Positions 12,001 through 21,802 are shown, counted from the stretch's first letter. The stretch: 64,000 bases of DNA from Dipteris shenzhenensis (GCA_047967505.1 CM106539.1); one strand, 5' to 3'. Notes: generated by a model not told the origin, from the sequence alone. A program made the numbers and translations.

Positions 12001-15000
12001 GTCCTGGGCCCTATTGTCTTTGTAGAGAGAGGGAGAGAAAAAGGGGAAGTGTGCTTGCTGTCTTTTACGGAGGAGATTCGTAGTGAATCAAAGAGAAATT
12101 GTTGTCCGTAACAGAGCGTGTGGGATTTCGTCTGATTTTATTGGTATCAATGGGGGAGTATATGTGTCATGAATTTGAGACATTTTTGAAGGAGAAAGGC
12201 ATCACACATTAGCTTACAATGAGGCTTACCCCTCAGCAAAATGGCAAAGTTGAGCGGAAAAATAGAACTCTCATGGAGATGGATAGATGAATGCTCACTA
12301 GCAAGAAGTTGCCTCACAGATTCTGGCTCGAAGGGCTTATGTGTGCCAATTATGTTTTGAATCGGGCTCCCACCAAGGCTTTGAAGACAATCACTTCCTA
12401 TGAGGCTTGGCCGCCGAGACAAAAGTGCCATGATCCGTGGCTTATAGAAGCATGCTCTCCCATAAAGCACACCCCTACTTTTAGTAGGACTGATGCTTTT
12501 TTGATCTTTCCCAGCCCCGAATATCGTCCAACCGAGTTGCGAGAGACTGGCAACTATTGCACAAGTCTTCCCGCTTCCGCCATCAGCGCCCGCTCTCTTG
12601 TGCTCACCCCGAAGGATGCACGCAGCATTCCATCCTGTCCTAGCCCCTGGCTTTTCCTTTGGCAGCTCGCTCCTACTTCATCCCTTGCGCCATCTTCTCA
12701 AACTACGATCCTCTCCAGAGCACTTCCCTACCAAGTGACCTTTCTTTCAGCCTCTCTTCCAATCCACCCTGCTTCCCTACTAGGACTCTCACACACCTCT
12801 CTTCTATCCCAATCCAGATAAGCAACAACCCTAAACGATGAAGCAACAAGCACTTGTAGAGCATCAGCATGAATTTCGAATTTGAGACATACCTGGAGAG
12901 AATCACCTCCAAACTTACTCGTAACAGAGATTCCTACCTCAAGAGTTGACTTTGATACCAACTGACATGACCCCATCACTCCTTAAACCCCTGATCTGCA
13001 GCAACTCCCAACCAAATCCCGACCAGCCTGGTGTTTCATACCACTAGGTGGTGCCTAGAGCACTTGGATTTGCTACTGGGCCTTGGGCTATGCTAAGATG
13101 TAGGCGCGCGTCCGCAACTCAATCTAGGATCAGACCTAGCACTTGGGAACGAGACTTGCTTCCATCGGCTCTTTGAGAACTGAGCCTTAGGGTCCCTTAT
13201 ATAGACTCGAGCCCCCAATGCGCCAAAAATAGCGAAGACCTCTAATTGGTTCGTACCCTTGCCACTCAACCCGAGAATCTAGCCTACCTAGCCGTAAGCC
13301 TCCCCAAGCTACTTGAGCTACTCTTGTGTACCCCAGTACACGTCAGATACAAATTTGTGCACATGACAGATGGAGATATCAAATGAACAATTATTAAAAA
13401 ATAATAAAAGAAGAAATACCTCACATGAATCTAAGAGGGGACAAGCATTTGCTTACCCTTATTTGGGAACTATGATGAATGTTACCTAGATAGACTTGGG
13501 AATGTAAATGTTACCTAGATAAATCTGGGAGTATGCTCAGACTCTTATGTTAAGGGCTTTCTTATTTGGGTGTTTTGATTTGAAAAACAGCTTTGAAGGC
13601 TTCCAATTCTGCATGCCACCTCCGTACCTCGTCCGTATCTCCCTACCTTCGTCGTCTATACCATACAGTCCCGTCTGCACCGCGTCAACAGGCAGCCAGT
13701 ACCGTATAGTCCCGTCGTCCGTACCTCTCCCCCCGTCCGTACAGCCCGTCAGCAGGCAACCAGTACTGTACCGCCCGTCAGCAGAAGCTGTACATCTCCA
13801 TTCGTACCTCTCCCTCCGTACCTGTACCTGTTAGAAGCAACTAACTAACCCTAACCCCGAGTTGGGCTAAACCCCTAACCCAACCCGAGGGTTAGGTTAA
13901 GCTAGGGGGTTCAAACAGACAGCCAACTCTGGACTACTAGCCTACCCTCTCCTCCAAGTTCCCCTCAACTCCCTCAACTCCTTCAACATCCATCAAGACT
14001 CGGTACTCTACAGTTGCAGCCATGACACCCTCTCCATATGCACGGAATTACCAACAAGAAGGCTCAAAACGACCCATCCTTGGGCAATAGGATCAGATCT
14101 TTTATTTGCAGGAGGCAGTGAGAGAGCTACGATTGGAACTAGCAGAAGTAACTCGACTTCACATTTTGGAAGGGCCTGGTAAGCAGGCAGTAATTGAAGA
14201 GGTTGTAAAATCTTGTTTTGGTCTTTAGTGGACGTAAATAGACTTTCTTTCTTTCTTTCTTTCTTTCTGTGCAGGCTGAGGGCCTGGCACAAAGGGCTAG
14301 GGCTTGGCATGGGCTGAGGGGGGGGGGGGGGGGAGGGAGAGAGAGAGAGAGAGAGAGAGAGTGCTCTTATAAACCATTCGTGTCTATAGTAATGCTTATA
14401 AAACTCGTGTGTGCGCGCACGAGCGTGTGTGTTTGAGAGAGAGAGAGAGAGAGAGAGAGAGCTCACAAACCGTATTTTGCAGCCAGATGCACAACAAAAG
14501 TTCATGTCCATAAAATCTGCTTATCAAACTCTTGTGGACTCAACGACTCGTTCCAAGTATGACTCAAGGAGACGTTTTGGAAGTGATGACTATGGCTTTA
14601 GTTGGGGAGCTTCAGCTAAGAAGGAACAGCAGGAGGACTTCTATGGCATAGGTAATTTATTCTAATCAGCTACACACACTTATGGCAGGTCACTCTAGGC
14701 TGTAGAAGTCAATGCACGGCCAGTTGAGATTTTATTATTGCAGCTGATATGCTCTGGATTTTCTGTTGCAGGCGAGTTTTTGAGAGATATTCAAATCTCA
14801 CTTGGTAGAGGCACCATGTGTCAAGAAAACATCTAGCCATAAATTAAGACTAACACTGATTAGTATGTGCCCTTACTTGTGTCATGCTTGTGCAGATGAT
14901 TTCTTTCGGGATTTGCAAGCGGATTTTCAAAACAGAGCAGCATCAGGCCAGCCAAAAAGTCTTTGGGAGGAGTTGGCAGTAAGAGCCATGCTTGTGTTTC

Positions 15001-18000
15001 CTACTTCTATGTTGTAATAAAGAGTGTTAAAATCTGCACGAGAGGCATACTAAGTGTCCTACTGATTGTGGTCCCTTTTCTTGGTATATACTGTTATCCT
15101 TCTTCCTAACGTTACCTTAACAATTAAAGACCAGTAGTTAAATATCCAGGTTCAGAAGCAAGATAAGAGACTAGCACTCTCAATGTTAGCATCTCAATCC
15201 ACATCATTTCTACAATAAAACTTACAAATAAATACTGTGATTCCCCATCGCAACATTGAATCCACCCAGGTGGCCCATCTTATAGTTAAATCAAAACATT
15301 ATACCTGTAAACCTCGCCAGCAAAGTTTTATGCTCCCTGCTGTCAATTATTACATAACTGTAGTGCATGGGAGTCTCCAGACTCCACAGCACGTTTAGCA
15401 CAGTTAGCATTGCTGTGATTTCTCCATCATTTCTCTGATTGCATTCTAAAGTGAAAAGGTGTCAACTGAACCAAGGTTTTTGTGAGACTTGCGAGACACA
15501 GGGCTAGCCACCCTGATGAATATATGAAGCTAATCATTGAGACACGTTTTGGCTGTAAAAATGAGCTCTCTGTAGTTTATTTGGCTGTGACACAAGTTTT
15601 GGAGCCTGTCGGCAATTCATTGATTCCTATTTTTCATGATTCCATTTCCTGTGTCAGGGGACCAACAGAAGATTACAAAGCCAAAAAAAAGCTTTAAGGT
15701 AATTTTCTGCTTCTCAATCATAGTTACTAGGGAACAGCGTTCTGACATCCGGAACACCTGGAACACCGTTCCAGGTAGCAGGCCGGAACCGGAACGGCCC
15801 CGGAACATCCAAAAAAAAAAAAGCTATTCGAAAGTTTCAAATGGGTATTTAAGAGCTTGTATATAAAGTTTAAAGCTGTAAAATGTTAGTTTCTTTCATT
15901 TTCTAACATAGTTTTATGCCATATGATGATGTGTCGTGTATGACGTGGTGTTCCGGTTCCCGTTCCCCCATTCCCCCTTCCGGAAACGTTCCCGTTCCGA
16001 CACCCGAATTTCTGGAATGTTCTGTTCCTGGTAACTATGTTCTCAGTGCCAGCCTGTGTTTTGACCTATGCAAATTACATACACAGAAGTTCTCTCTTTT
16101 ACCAGAAAAGTAGAGACTGGTATAGCAGTAAAATATGTACCAAATTCTCATAGAGATGTCATTGTAAAAGGATATTAGTAAAATTGTTCATGGTATTTTC
16201 ATGAGATTAGATGAATATCTCCAAAAAGTTTGATATTTATATAGAAATAATCATAATACAGTTTTGAAGATGCAAAGTTTTTTCTTTCAGAAATGGTCTC
16301 ATATGTATGTAACTTATGCTCCACTAAGTTATTCTCTGCACCATGAGGATATCAACTTAATGGCATTGGCTCAGATTACATATTGTTGTCGGTATCTCCA
16401 ATGAGATTTCTGCACAAGCTTGAAGGAGATTTCTGCATATGAGCTTGTTTAACTATGGGAAATGTCTTGGGAAGGCCAGAGGTGCACAAAAAAGTCCAAT
16501 AATGTTTAGGCCTTAACATTATTAACACTGATATTCAGTGCAGATCCTTAGTAAGTTCATTATCAGAGGACTTCTTCCTGGCAATGAGCCTTGGGAAGAA
16601 TTTATTTACTTACTAGATTCAAGGCTACACTCACCGCAGAGGCTTGATTTGCTTCCAAGCATCAGATGGATTTTCATAGATGCCCACACTAGCTTCCATC
16701 TTCTTTCCTTTTGGCAGTGGCTACCAGAGACTGCCAACAGATTAGAGTTATCCCTCGAACAAGTTTTCCCTTACACTCCAGATGAGAGGAACAGACAACC
16801 CATTACGTGGAGTGGACGTTCATTGGGCTATTCGGATAATGCTGCCATCCAGATGGGAGACGTGACCGGCCCCGACAATAGGAGCTTGGAGAGTCTTTAG
16901 AGAGCTGCCTTCTTCATCCCATCATCACCCAGGATTTAGGAGGCACTCATAGACACATCTTACAGATTGGCACAGCCATCCTTCTCGATGGCTACAGGGG
17001 ACAGACCAGGTAGAGGGTAGACAGGTTCATTGACGAACAGGTCCATTGGCTGCTGTCTTCTTCTCAACAGGGTGTTTCTCTATTCTGGAGACTAGTCAGA
17101 TTGACAAAGCGGGAGCCATTGAGGATGCTATTCTCCACATAATCAGAGTTTTTGACTTATCGATGTGTGCTGGTACATAGATCCTCAGTCGTCTCTCATA
17201 TGGGTAATCCAGGGCAGTGGCTGGCTCTATGGTGGCTGCCCTCTTGAGCATCTAGCATGGGACTTAGGAGAGTGGTGATGGATTGATGCAGTGTCCCTCC
17301 AGAAGACTCTCCTCTTCTTTGACTACGCAGTCAAGATTGCAAGACGAGCACAAATTTGGGTCTTCGGTGCATACCTACTCGGAGAGCACATTGGCATGCT
17401 CTAAATTTTGGCTTAGAATATTAAGAAATGCAAGTTGGGCTCATATTCATTATATGTTTGAGGTATTCTGAATTAGAAATTGCTGAATAGAACTCTCTTT
17501 GAATGAAAGGGACAACAGTAATCCATGAAACCGTACTGGTGGACTGTGCATATGCATGTATACACGCACATGCGCACATGCGTGCACACATAGACACTTT
17601 TTTTTGGGTAGGCGTGTGTATGTGTGCATGAGAGAGAGAGAGAGAAGAAGAAGAAGAAGAAGAATGTATTACCGTCCTCTGGGGGCCGAGAAACCGACCC
17701 ATGGGACCCATGAAAATCACAATACAAGTGTCTCCCTTCTTTTATGGAAGGGGTAGGAAAACAACTATTCTGAAATACATTGAGTAATACAACATTCCCG
17801 ATATTGAAGAATCTTGGCAATAAAATTGCCCAGAGTGGCTATATGGGTATGTGAAAGCAAGCTTGCGAGGGTGTCGTGTTCCTTTGTAATGTTGTTAAAG
17901 TCCCTCCTTATGCATGCATATCGTGGGCATGTAAGGAGGACATGTGCCTCTGTCTCTACTTGTTCTTGGTCACATAACTTGCAAAATCTTTGTTCCCTTG

Positions 18001-19687
18001 AGACATCTCCCCAAGCACCTTTCTCTACCTCCAAAGTGTGTGATCGGGTGCGGATGAGTGCAATACTTCTTCTTGCATTTGCAGGTATGGGTATAGTTAT
18101 GTACTTTTGTGCATTATCTTCCTCCTTGGAGTAGGTGTCCCAATAGATGGGATTGATATGTGTACAATAGTACTCATACTTAGCCCTTTTCTCAGCTGAT
18201 TGCCATTTTTGTTGCAATATTCCCAACAAAGCTTTATGAAATGCCTTCTCATCCATTTCCCCGGATGACATCTCAAGGTAGGATGTTACTCTCCATCTTT
18301 GGAACCATCTTTGAATGTCTTGCCACCAACCAGATGATAACATCTTGCTTTTGTTTGTCTTTTGAGGCCTTTTACTTGCTTCCCATGCTTTTGAGGCCTT
18401 TGAGAGAGAGAGAGAGAAGAAGAAGAAGAAGAAGAAGAAGAAGAAAGGCTATTAACGTCCACGGGAGACCAACAGGTCTGTGGGACAACCAAAAAAACCC
18501 CATCTAGTACATCTGCTTAGGAGGGCACATGGCAGCTCCGAAGGAGTCCAAAGGAGAGAGAGAGAGAGAGAGAGTTCTCTATCAACATCCCTGGAAGATC
18601 AGAAAGATCTATGGGCAAATCTCTAAAATGCGAGTGCATGAAGCATCTGCATAGGAGTACATAAAGCATCTCCGCCCTTATTATACTAGATAACCTCTTT
18701 CCATTCTCAATACACAACCGATTTTCCCTCCTCTTTGCTTCCTTTAGTTTGATGAGTTCCTTGGCACTTTCTTGAAGCTTGTTCAGAGTGAGCTCCTCTA
18801 ATACCCAAATCTTTATGCCTTCTAATTTTGGAGTTTGTCTAAGAATCTTTATCTTTGCTGCCCTTTTGATAGGCCCGGGCCTGTCATCATAATCCCATTC
18901 CACATTGGGTATCTTTTCTACGAGGCTAATGAATTTATCTCAAGTGTCACTCTTTTCATTATACCATCCATCTGGCAGTCCTTTGGTTTGTAGTTGGAGG
19001 TCAACTTTGTTAGCTTTGTTGTCCACGTTGCTGTCATTTCTACTTTTTGTCCACTTTGCTGTCATTTCTACTTTTATTGACTTTCGAGTGTTGATCATTT
19101 CTTGAACAGTATAAACAAGCTCTGACGTATTTTTGCATTACCTCTCCTATTACTTCCTACTTACCAGAACTGTTGATATCGTGGAATTTCTTCTCTATTG
19201 CTGCAAGTCAAAGTTCTTTAATCTCTTGTTGCACCTGGAAAATCTGCTCTTGTGGTCCGGAGATGCTTGTGTGCTTGTCACATTGGCTGTGGTACATCTT
19301 TTCAAATGGGACTGGTGTAGGGGGCTGGGGCTGAAGAGATGAATTAGTGTGAGTAGTTGCTTGTGGGAGTCAATCTAGCAAAGATTTAGAAGGCTCCATT
19401 GTTCTGCATGTTCCCTTTTTGAATTACACCCCCAGCTAGAAACTAACCATTCAGTCGGGTTAAGGTCCAGTAGAGTGTGCTCCCTATCTTCCCTCCCCTG
19501 CCAAGATTGAGTGGAGTACTGAAGAGATGGTAAGCAGAGTGGAGGGAGTGGCGGTGGTGACATAGCGATGGCAAGCATGAAGTGCTGCAAACTGGCTGGG
19601 GGCTTCGGCTGAGGCTTGAACTGGAGCGCAGGGAGAGGGCCTGAACGACAGTCCTGAAGGCCTCGAGTGGAATGATGATGAATGGGC

Positions 19688-19742
<55 letters not shown>

Positions 19743-20018
19743 TTAGCCATGCTTACACTGCTCTGCCACTATGTCATTTTGCAGGAAATCGGTGAAGAAT
19801 TTGTGGAATTTTTAGAGAAGGAACTCAATATTGTCGATGATACAAATCAATCAGAATGGGATAAGGAAAGTGCAAATGGTTTTTATTCGAGAAAGGAACA
19901 GACATCAAACTCGGATGATAATATGAAGCACAATGCTGATGCTGAACCAAAAAGCAACAAGGAGATCAATGATATTGAAGATATGCTGGCTAAGCTAAAG
20001 CAAGAGTTGGGTCTCTGA
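5652..20018 (+). CDS. Chloroplast-type DnaJ (J-domain) protein, five exons
   Basis: Exons 5652-6089, 14483-14651, 14772-14804, 14896-14978 and 19785-20018 join with consistent phases (0,1,1,0) and GT-AG borders to give 318 residues and a TGA stop. Residues 1 to about 104 are Ser/Arg/Cys-rich with few acids, like a plastid transit peptide ending at a VCAA site. A J-domain follows, with HPD at 140-142 in KYHPDVNKE, continued by exon 2. The tail carries [34 protein letters not shown] and a C-terminal helix ending LKQELGL. J-proteins stimulate Hsp70 ATPase, here presumably stromal. The tail resembles the Arabidopsis AT2G42750-type plastid J-protein (from memory). The start is the first in-frame ATG; M70 is an alternative. 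No Gly/Phe or zinc-finger region is present. Confidence 0.88.
6090..8419 (+). other. Proximal part of intron 1
   Basis: Starts at donor GTCAGT. It contains a CT microsatellite (6721-6740) and an inverted repeat at 8031-8073. Open frames at 6.8-7.9 kb have no recognisable protein similarity and no splice support. No transposon coding motif is visible before 8420. Confidence 0.5.
8031..8073. repeat. 16-bp perfect inverted repeat (hairpin)
   Basis: CCATCCTAGACCACAT at 8031-8046 is followed, after an 11-base loop, by its exact reverse complement at 8058-8073. The loop itself repeats part of the arm. Confidence 0.8.
8420..8800 (-). pseudogene. Copia RNase H fragment, minus strand
   Basis: The minus strand encodes SSDSDWAG followed by REST and [13 protein letters not shown], the core of Copia RNase H, at about 8700-8750. 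Further on, after frame changes, comes [18 protein letters not shown], the C-terminal Copia signature, at about 8470-8520. Several stops and frameshifts show it is dead. It lies antisense inside intron 1 of the J-protein gene. Confidence 0.75.
9032..9229 (+). pseudogene. Copia reverse-transcriptase C-terminal fragment
   Basis: [18 protein letters not shown], then [16 protein letters not shown], match the stretch following the catalytic YVDD box in Copia reverse transcriptase. The piece is about 65 codons long and runs without a break in frame into the gag of the next element. Confidence 0.75.
9525..9908 (+). pseudogene. Copia gag, UBN2-type domain
   Basis: [39 protein letters not shown] and [18 protein letters not shown] are the typical helices of Copia gag. 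It is separated from its N-terminal part (9230-9520) by frameshifts. Confidence 0.8.
9877..11139 (+). pseudogene. Copia zinc knuckle, protease, pre-integrase and integrase core (first half)
   Basis: A Lys-rich linker and CX2CX4HX4C knuckle are followed by an intact-looking protease triplet D-S-G-A, the pre-integrase H/W-H-C-C region ([16 protein letters not shown]) and the first integrase Asp residues (HSDVCG, FIDDY). A frame change occurs near 10430 and a TGA at 10914 breaks the frame before the integrase. It ends at the insertion point at 11139. Confidence 0.8.
11140..12150 (+). mobile_element. Nested solo-LTR-like insertion (1.01 kb)
   Basis: The integrase frame of the host Copia copy is split here. 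The six bases TGGGGG flank the insertion at 11134-11139 and 12151-12156 as a target-site duplication. The insert starts TGTCACC and ends near GGTATCA, weakly inverted ends. It holds no coding frame, but has a hairpin array (11190-11543), a TATA-like run (TAAATATATATTTTTATA, about 11549-11568) and AATAAA-type signals near 11880 and 11965. This fits a solo LTR. The exact ends are uncertain by a base or two. Confidence 0.6.
11190..11543 (+). repeat. Row of about 13 short hairpins with UNCG-type loops
   Basis: Consecutive stem-loops (stem, loop, stem): 11190-11230 (13-bp stem); TTGAC-TACG-GTCAA 11256; CTTGAC-TCTA-GTCAAG 11275; TGAC-TTCG-GTCA 11297; CTTGGT-TTATT-ACCAAG 11315; GGTTAAC-AGCG-GTTAACC 11334; CTGAC-TACG-GTCAG 11366; GTTGAC-TTCG-GTCAAC 11385; CTTGGC-ATGC-GCCAAG 11405; GGTTAAC-CCCG-GTTAACC 11423; CCAAC-TTCG-GTTGG 11449; a large stem 11468-11524 enclosing a small one at 11491; GTTGAC-TCCG-GTCAAC 11528. 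Stem sequences vary while pairing is kept. Confidence 0.85.
12413..12950 (-). other. Leader-like sequence of a minus-strand LTR element
   Basis: It lies downstream (on the minus strand) of the primer-binding site at 12951-12961. Minus frames such as the one at 12703-12912 are not recognised. The junction with the truncated Copia copy is near 12413. Confidence 0.35.
12951..12961 (-). promoter_or_regulatory. Primer-binding site, tRNA-Met type (minus strand)
   Basis: The minus strand reads TTGGTATCAAA, matching the first eight bases of the tRNA-Met primer-binding site TGGTATCA, directly next to the CA end of the neighbouring LTR. Confidence 0.6.
12963..13368 (-). repeat. LTR of a minus-strand retroelement (about 406 bp)
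   Basis: On the minus strand it starts TGTCATG and ends CATGTCA, next to a primer-binding site. No second copy is in the window. The element is therefore a fragment with one LTR and a short leader. Confidence 0.5.
13369..14482 (+). other. Distal intron 1: GTAC-rich stretch, poly-G and GA tracts
   Basis: At 13620-13830 the sequence is pyrimidine-rich with repeated CCGTAC and CCGTCAGCAGGCAACCAGTAC words. At 13848-13905 there are degenerate CCCTAAC words. (TTTC)n lies near 14250, a G run at 14318-14333, and (GA)n at 14334-14361 and 14436-14462. The acceptor TTTTGCAG at 14475-14482 ends the intron. Confidence 0.6.
14483..14651 (+). CDS. J-protein exon 2: end of J-domain
   Basis: It begins with [17 protein letters not shown], the expected helix III of a J-domain after NKE, and ends in FYGIG at donor GTAATT. 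Acceptor TTTTGCAG lies only about 20 bases after a (GA)n tract. Confidence 0.88.
14772..14978 (+). CDS. J-protein exons 3 and 4
   Basis: Exon 3 (14772-14804, 33 nt) encodes [11 protein letters not shown]. Exon 4 (14896-14978, 83 nt) encodes [11 protein letters not shown]...[10 protein letters not shown] 91-base intron lies between them (GTAGAG...GTGCAG). The reading frame runs through without a stop only with these borders. Confidence 0.8.
15719..16039. mobile_element. hAT-like MITE, 321 bp
   Basis: Terminal inverted repeats start CATAGTTACTAGGGAACAG on the left and, reverse-complemented, CATAGTTACCAGGAACAG on the right. The flanks TTCTCAAT (15711-15718) and TTCTCAGT (16040-16047) form an 8-bp target-site duplication with one difference, the length typical of hAT elements. 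The interior is rich in GGAAC/GTTCC words and has no coding frame. Confidence 0.75.
16538..17410 (+). other. Unrecognised semi-open region in intron 4
   Basis: A frame of 120 codons without an ATG start (16538-16900) and shorter frames beyond it have protein-like composition (Trp, Pro, Arg) but match nothing I recognise. It may be the remains of an old retroelement. Confidence 0.25.
17635..18640. repeat. Three copies of a short repeat with GA/GAA tails
   Basis: Copies at about 17635-17735, 18400-18500 and 18555-18625 each have a (GA)n and/or (GAA)n run. This is followed by a related block with the words TATTA/AACGTC or ATCAACATC, GGGAGACC or GGAAGATC, and AGGTCTGTGGG or AGATCTATGGG. The core can fold (AGACC-AACA-GGTCT; AGATC-AGAA-GATCT). 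Confidence 0.45.
17765..18343 (-). pseudogene. LINE-like ORF2 C-terminal fragment
   Basis: A 192-codon minus frame includes an R/T-rich segment ([17 protein letters not shown]) followed by the zinc motif [21 protein letters not shown] (CX2CX9HX4C) and PRY. This arrangement is typical of the segment after reverse transcriptase in non-LTR retrotransposons. No reverse-transcriptase core (YADD-like) is seen next to it. It is antisense to the J-protein gene. Confidence 0.6.
18517..19340 (-). pseudogene. Decayed minus-strand frame, possibly LINE-related
   Basis: A frame rich in Lys/Glu ([28 protein letters not shown]) can be followed from about 19100 to 18600, with one stop in between (KSDT then stop). 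Further upstream is a Gln-rich, coiled-coil-like piece. It lies just upstream of the LINE fragment on the same strand. The family is not recognised and the link is inference. Confidence 0.35.
19690..19739 (+). repeat. (GA)25 microsatellite before exon 5
   Basis: An uninterrupted GA run ends 45 bases before the acceptor of the last J-protein exon. Confidence 0.9.
19785..20018 (+). CDS. J-protein exon 5: conserved tail and stop
   Basis: It opens with [16 protein letters not shown], directly continuing WEELA from exon 4, then an acidic, Ser/Asn-rich linker, then a final predicted helix ([14 protein letters not shown]) and TGA. Confidence 0.88.
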   Translation, partial: EIGEEFVEFLEKELNIVDDTNQSEWDKESANGFYSRKEQTSNSDDNMKHNADAEPKSNKEINDIEDMLAKLKQELGL

Positions 20019-21802
20019 GCTGGTAGGTTTTCATCCTGCCACCTTGTATTGTAAATTGCATTGTGATTGAAAATTAGACTATGTTGTAAAAGCAAAGTTC
20101 TGATTTGTAGCATCCTGATTCTTTAAAAAAGCTCTCTTTTGAAGGGGAGAGACAAAATAGAGCTCAGTGATTCAGAATATAGATCAATCAAGAAATCAGA
20201 ATTATATTGTGACTAAGCAAAATGATATAAAGCCAACTTCATAGGAGCTGCCATGAAAGGGATGTCTTTTTGCATCTCTATTGTAACTTACAACGTATCC
20301 ATAAGCAAGTTCTTCTTTAATGCACCTGTGCTATATGTAGACTCGTTTTAAAAAGTGTCATGAGCTTTGTGTGTATGTATGTATGTGCGTGTGCGCACAT
20401 GTGCACACGTACACGTGCCCCAAGCTATGTAAGAAATGCATAAGCTAGCTATTATCCAACTTTAATAACTAGATGGCAATGTTGAGATTCAAAATACTAT
20501 GGTGGTAAGAACCACTTCTTCATATCTTGGCAAAGGTTCTCCATGTGAATGCCACAAGAATAGGACAAGGTATGCAATCGATTGAGTCATTTGGCCCACC
20601 ACGAAGTGGGCTGTCTTGTGAGACACATAGTGGCCAGCAAAATTTTTCTGATCTCCATTTGTACATTGCACAAAAGTAACTCTTGAGTTTGAGATTACCA
20701 AGGATTTGTTTTCGAGTCACTCTTCAGGCATGCTTACATGAACAATACTTGACTAACCTCGAACCGATCTCTTTTTTGGGCTTGGAAAAGGTTGTGAAAA
20801 CAATATATGTGTGTGGGACAAGGGCATTGTTGAATGATGCAATTTTTAATGGAAATTGGATAGATTAACATCTTAGAAGAGGTGTCTTCAGGCATTTTGT
20901 CTTCGTATTTAAGCTTGAGTGTGATGGATGGTTGTAACATGAAACAAAAACAGCGAACGGGGTAGTAGCAACCCCAAAAGTGCCTACAAGAGGAGCTATG
21001 ACTCATGCCTAATGACACTTACAAAAAAAGCAAGAGACAAAAGTGAAGTTATCGAATTCAACAAGACCAACAACTCAATGTTCTTAGCGCTAGCATCAAT
21101 GGCCATACAAAACGCTCAAGGCTAATGGCAGCCTCTTTATCTCAACTCCTAGTCAAATTAATGCAAGCAAAAGTGCTTACAGGGAGCGTCAGATGAATAT
21201 AAGTCGCAAAGGTGGGAGTCATTGAAGCCAAACTTCAATATAACCTCCATATATGATTTCAACCCAAAAGTTTGGACAACAGAAGTAGTAATATGCTGAA
21301 ATAGCCTAGAAGAGCTTCAACAAAGACTAGTAAACACAGTGTCTCTGAGAGTAGCTATAATAGTGAAGCGGCACGCTTCACAAGACACAAGTAGGATAGC
21401 GATGCCCATCCAAAGGGACCCTTTGAGAGCAATGTAGTGCTAAGCTAGCTCCAACACCAATGACTCCAAAAAATGACCTACAATGATGTGAAGCTATAGA
21501 GCGGCAAGCTTTAGAGCAAGCTCGCAGAATCAAAGTACACACTTACAATAGAAGAAACTTAAAACTTCTTGGAAATGATTGAGCACGTAGATTGGGAAAT
21601 AGTGAAAGCTACAAACATTGAAAGACCCGTAGGCTAGAGTTTCAGTCACACAAATGACACTTGCATGTAGTAATGAGAGGTATTGGCTCACAAAATACTC
21701 CTAGTCCACACTCGAAGAGTCCAACCACCCTCAATACTCGCAAATCACAAACTTTGAAGTTCTTTTTGCATCTGCAACATCATGAATGTCTAGGCAATAT
21801 AC
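20019..21802. other. 3' flank of the J-protein gene
   Basis: Presumably the 3' UTR, then AT-rich intergenic sequence. An alternating purine-pyrimidine stretch lies at about 20371-20415. Short frames on both strands are not recognised. No clear AATAAA signal was found just after the stop. Confidence 0.4.
20371..20415. repeat. Alternating purine-pyrimidine stretch
   Basis: GTGTATGTATGTATGTGCG followed by TGTGCGCACATGTGCACACG: nearly pure alternation with short palindromes (TGTGCGCACA, TGTGCACA), a composition able to adopt Z-DNA. Confidence 0.6.

Larger units (their letters stand above)
9230..12412 (+). mobile_element. Copia gag-pol, truncated and interrupted
   Basis: In order: gag start ([20 protein letters not shown]) and UBN2-type gag helices to about 9905; zinc knuckle [14 protein letters not shown] near 10030; protease [13 protein letters not shown] near 10330; pre-integrase [13 protein letters not shown] near 10740; integrase core HSDVCGPM...[15 protein letters not shown] near 10930-11030. 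After the nested insertion at 11140-12150 the integrase resumes ([19 protein letters not shown], then [18 protein letters not shown] with the catalytic Glu). Similarity stops at YEAW near 12412, so reverse transcriptase, RNase H and LTRs are missing. Frameshifts occur near 9470-9600, 9900 and 10430, and stops at 10914 and about 12200. Confidence 0.85.
14979..19784 (+). other. Intron 4 (4.8 kb), filled with transposon remnants
   Basis: Borders are GTAAGA and TTTTGCAG. It contains a hAT-like MITE (15719-16039), an unrecognised open stretch (about 16540-17400), pyrimidine/purine-tailed short repeats (17.6-18.6 kb), a LINE remnant on the minus strand (17765-18343) and (GA)n at 19690-19739, 45 bases before the acceptor. 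Confidence 0.7.

Noticed and set aside
17473-17820. Minus-strand frames with Phe/Ser/Leu and His/Thr runs
   Set aside because: Generated by GAA, GA and CA repeats.
5652-20018. Ferredoxin-like or zinc-finger domain in the J-protein
   Set aside because: No CxxCxxCxxxC or CxxCxGxG motif is present in the joined exons.
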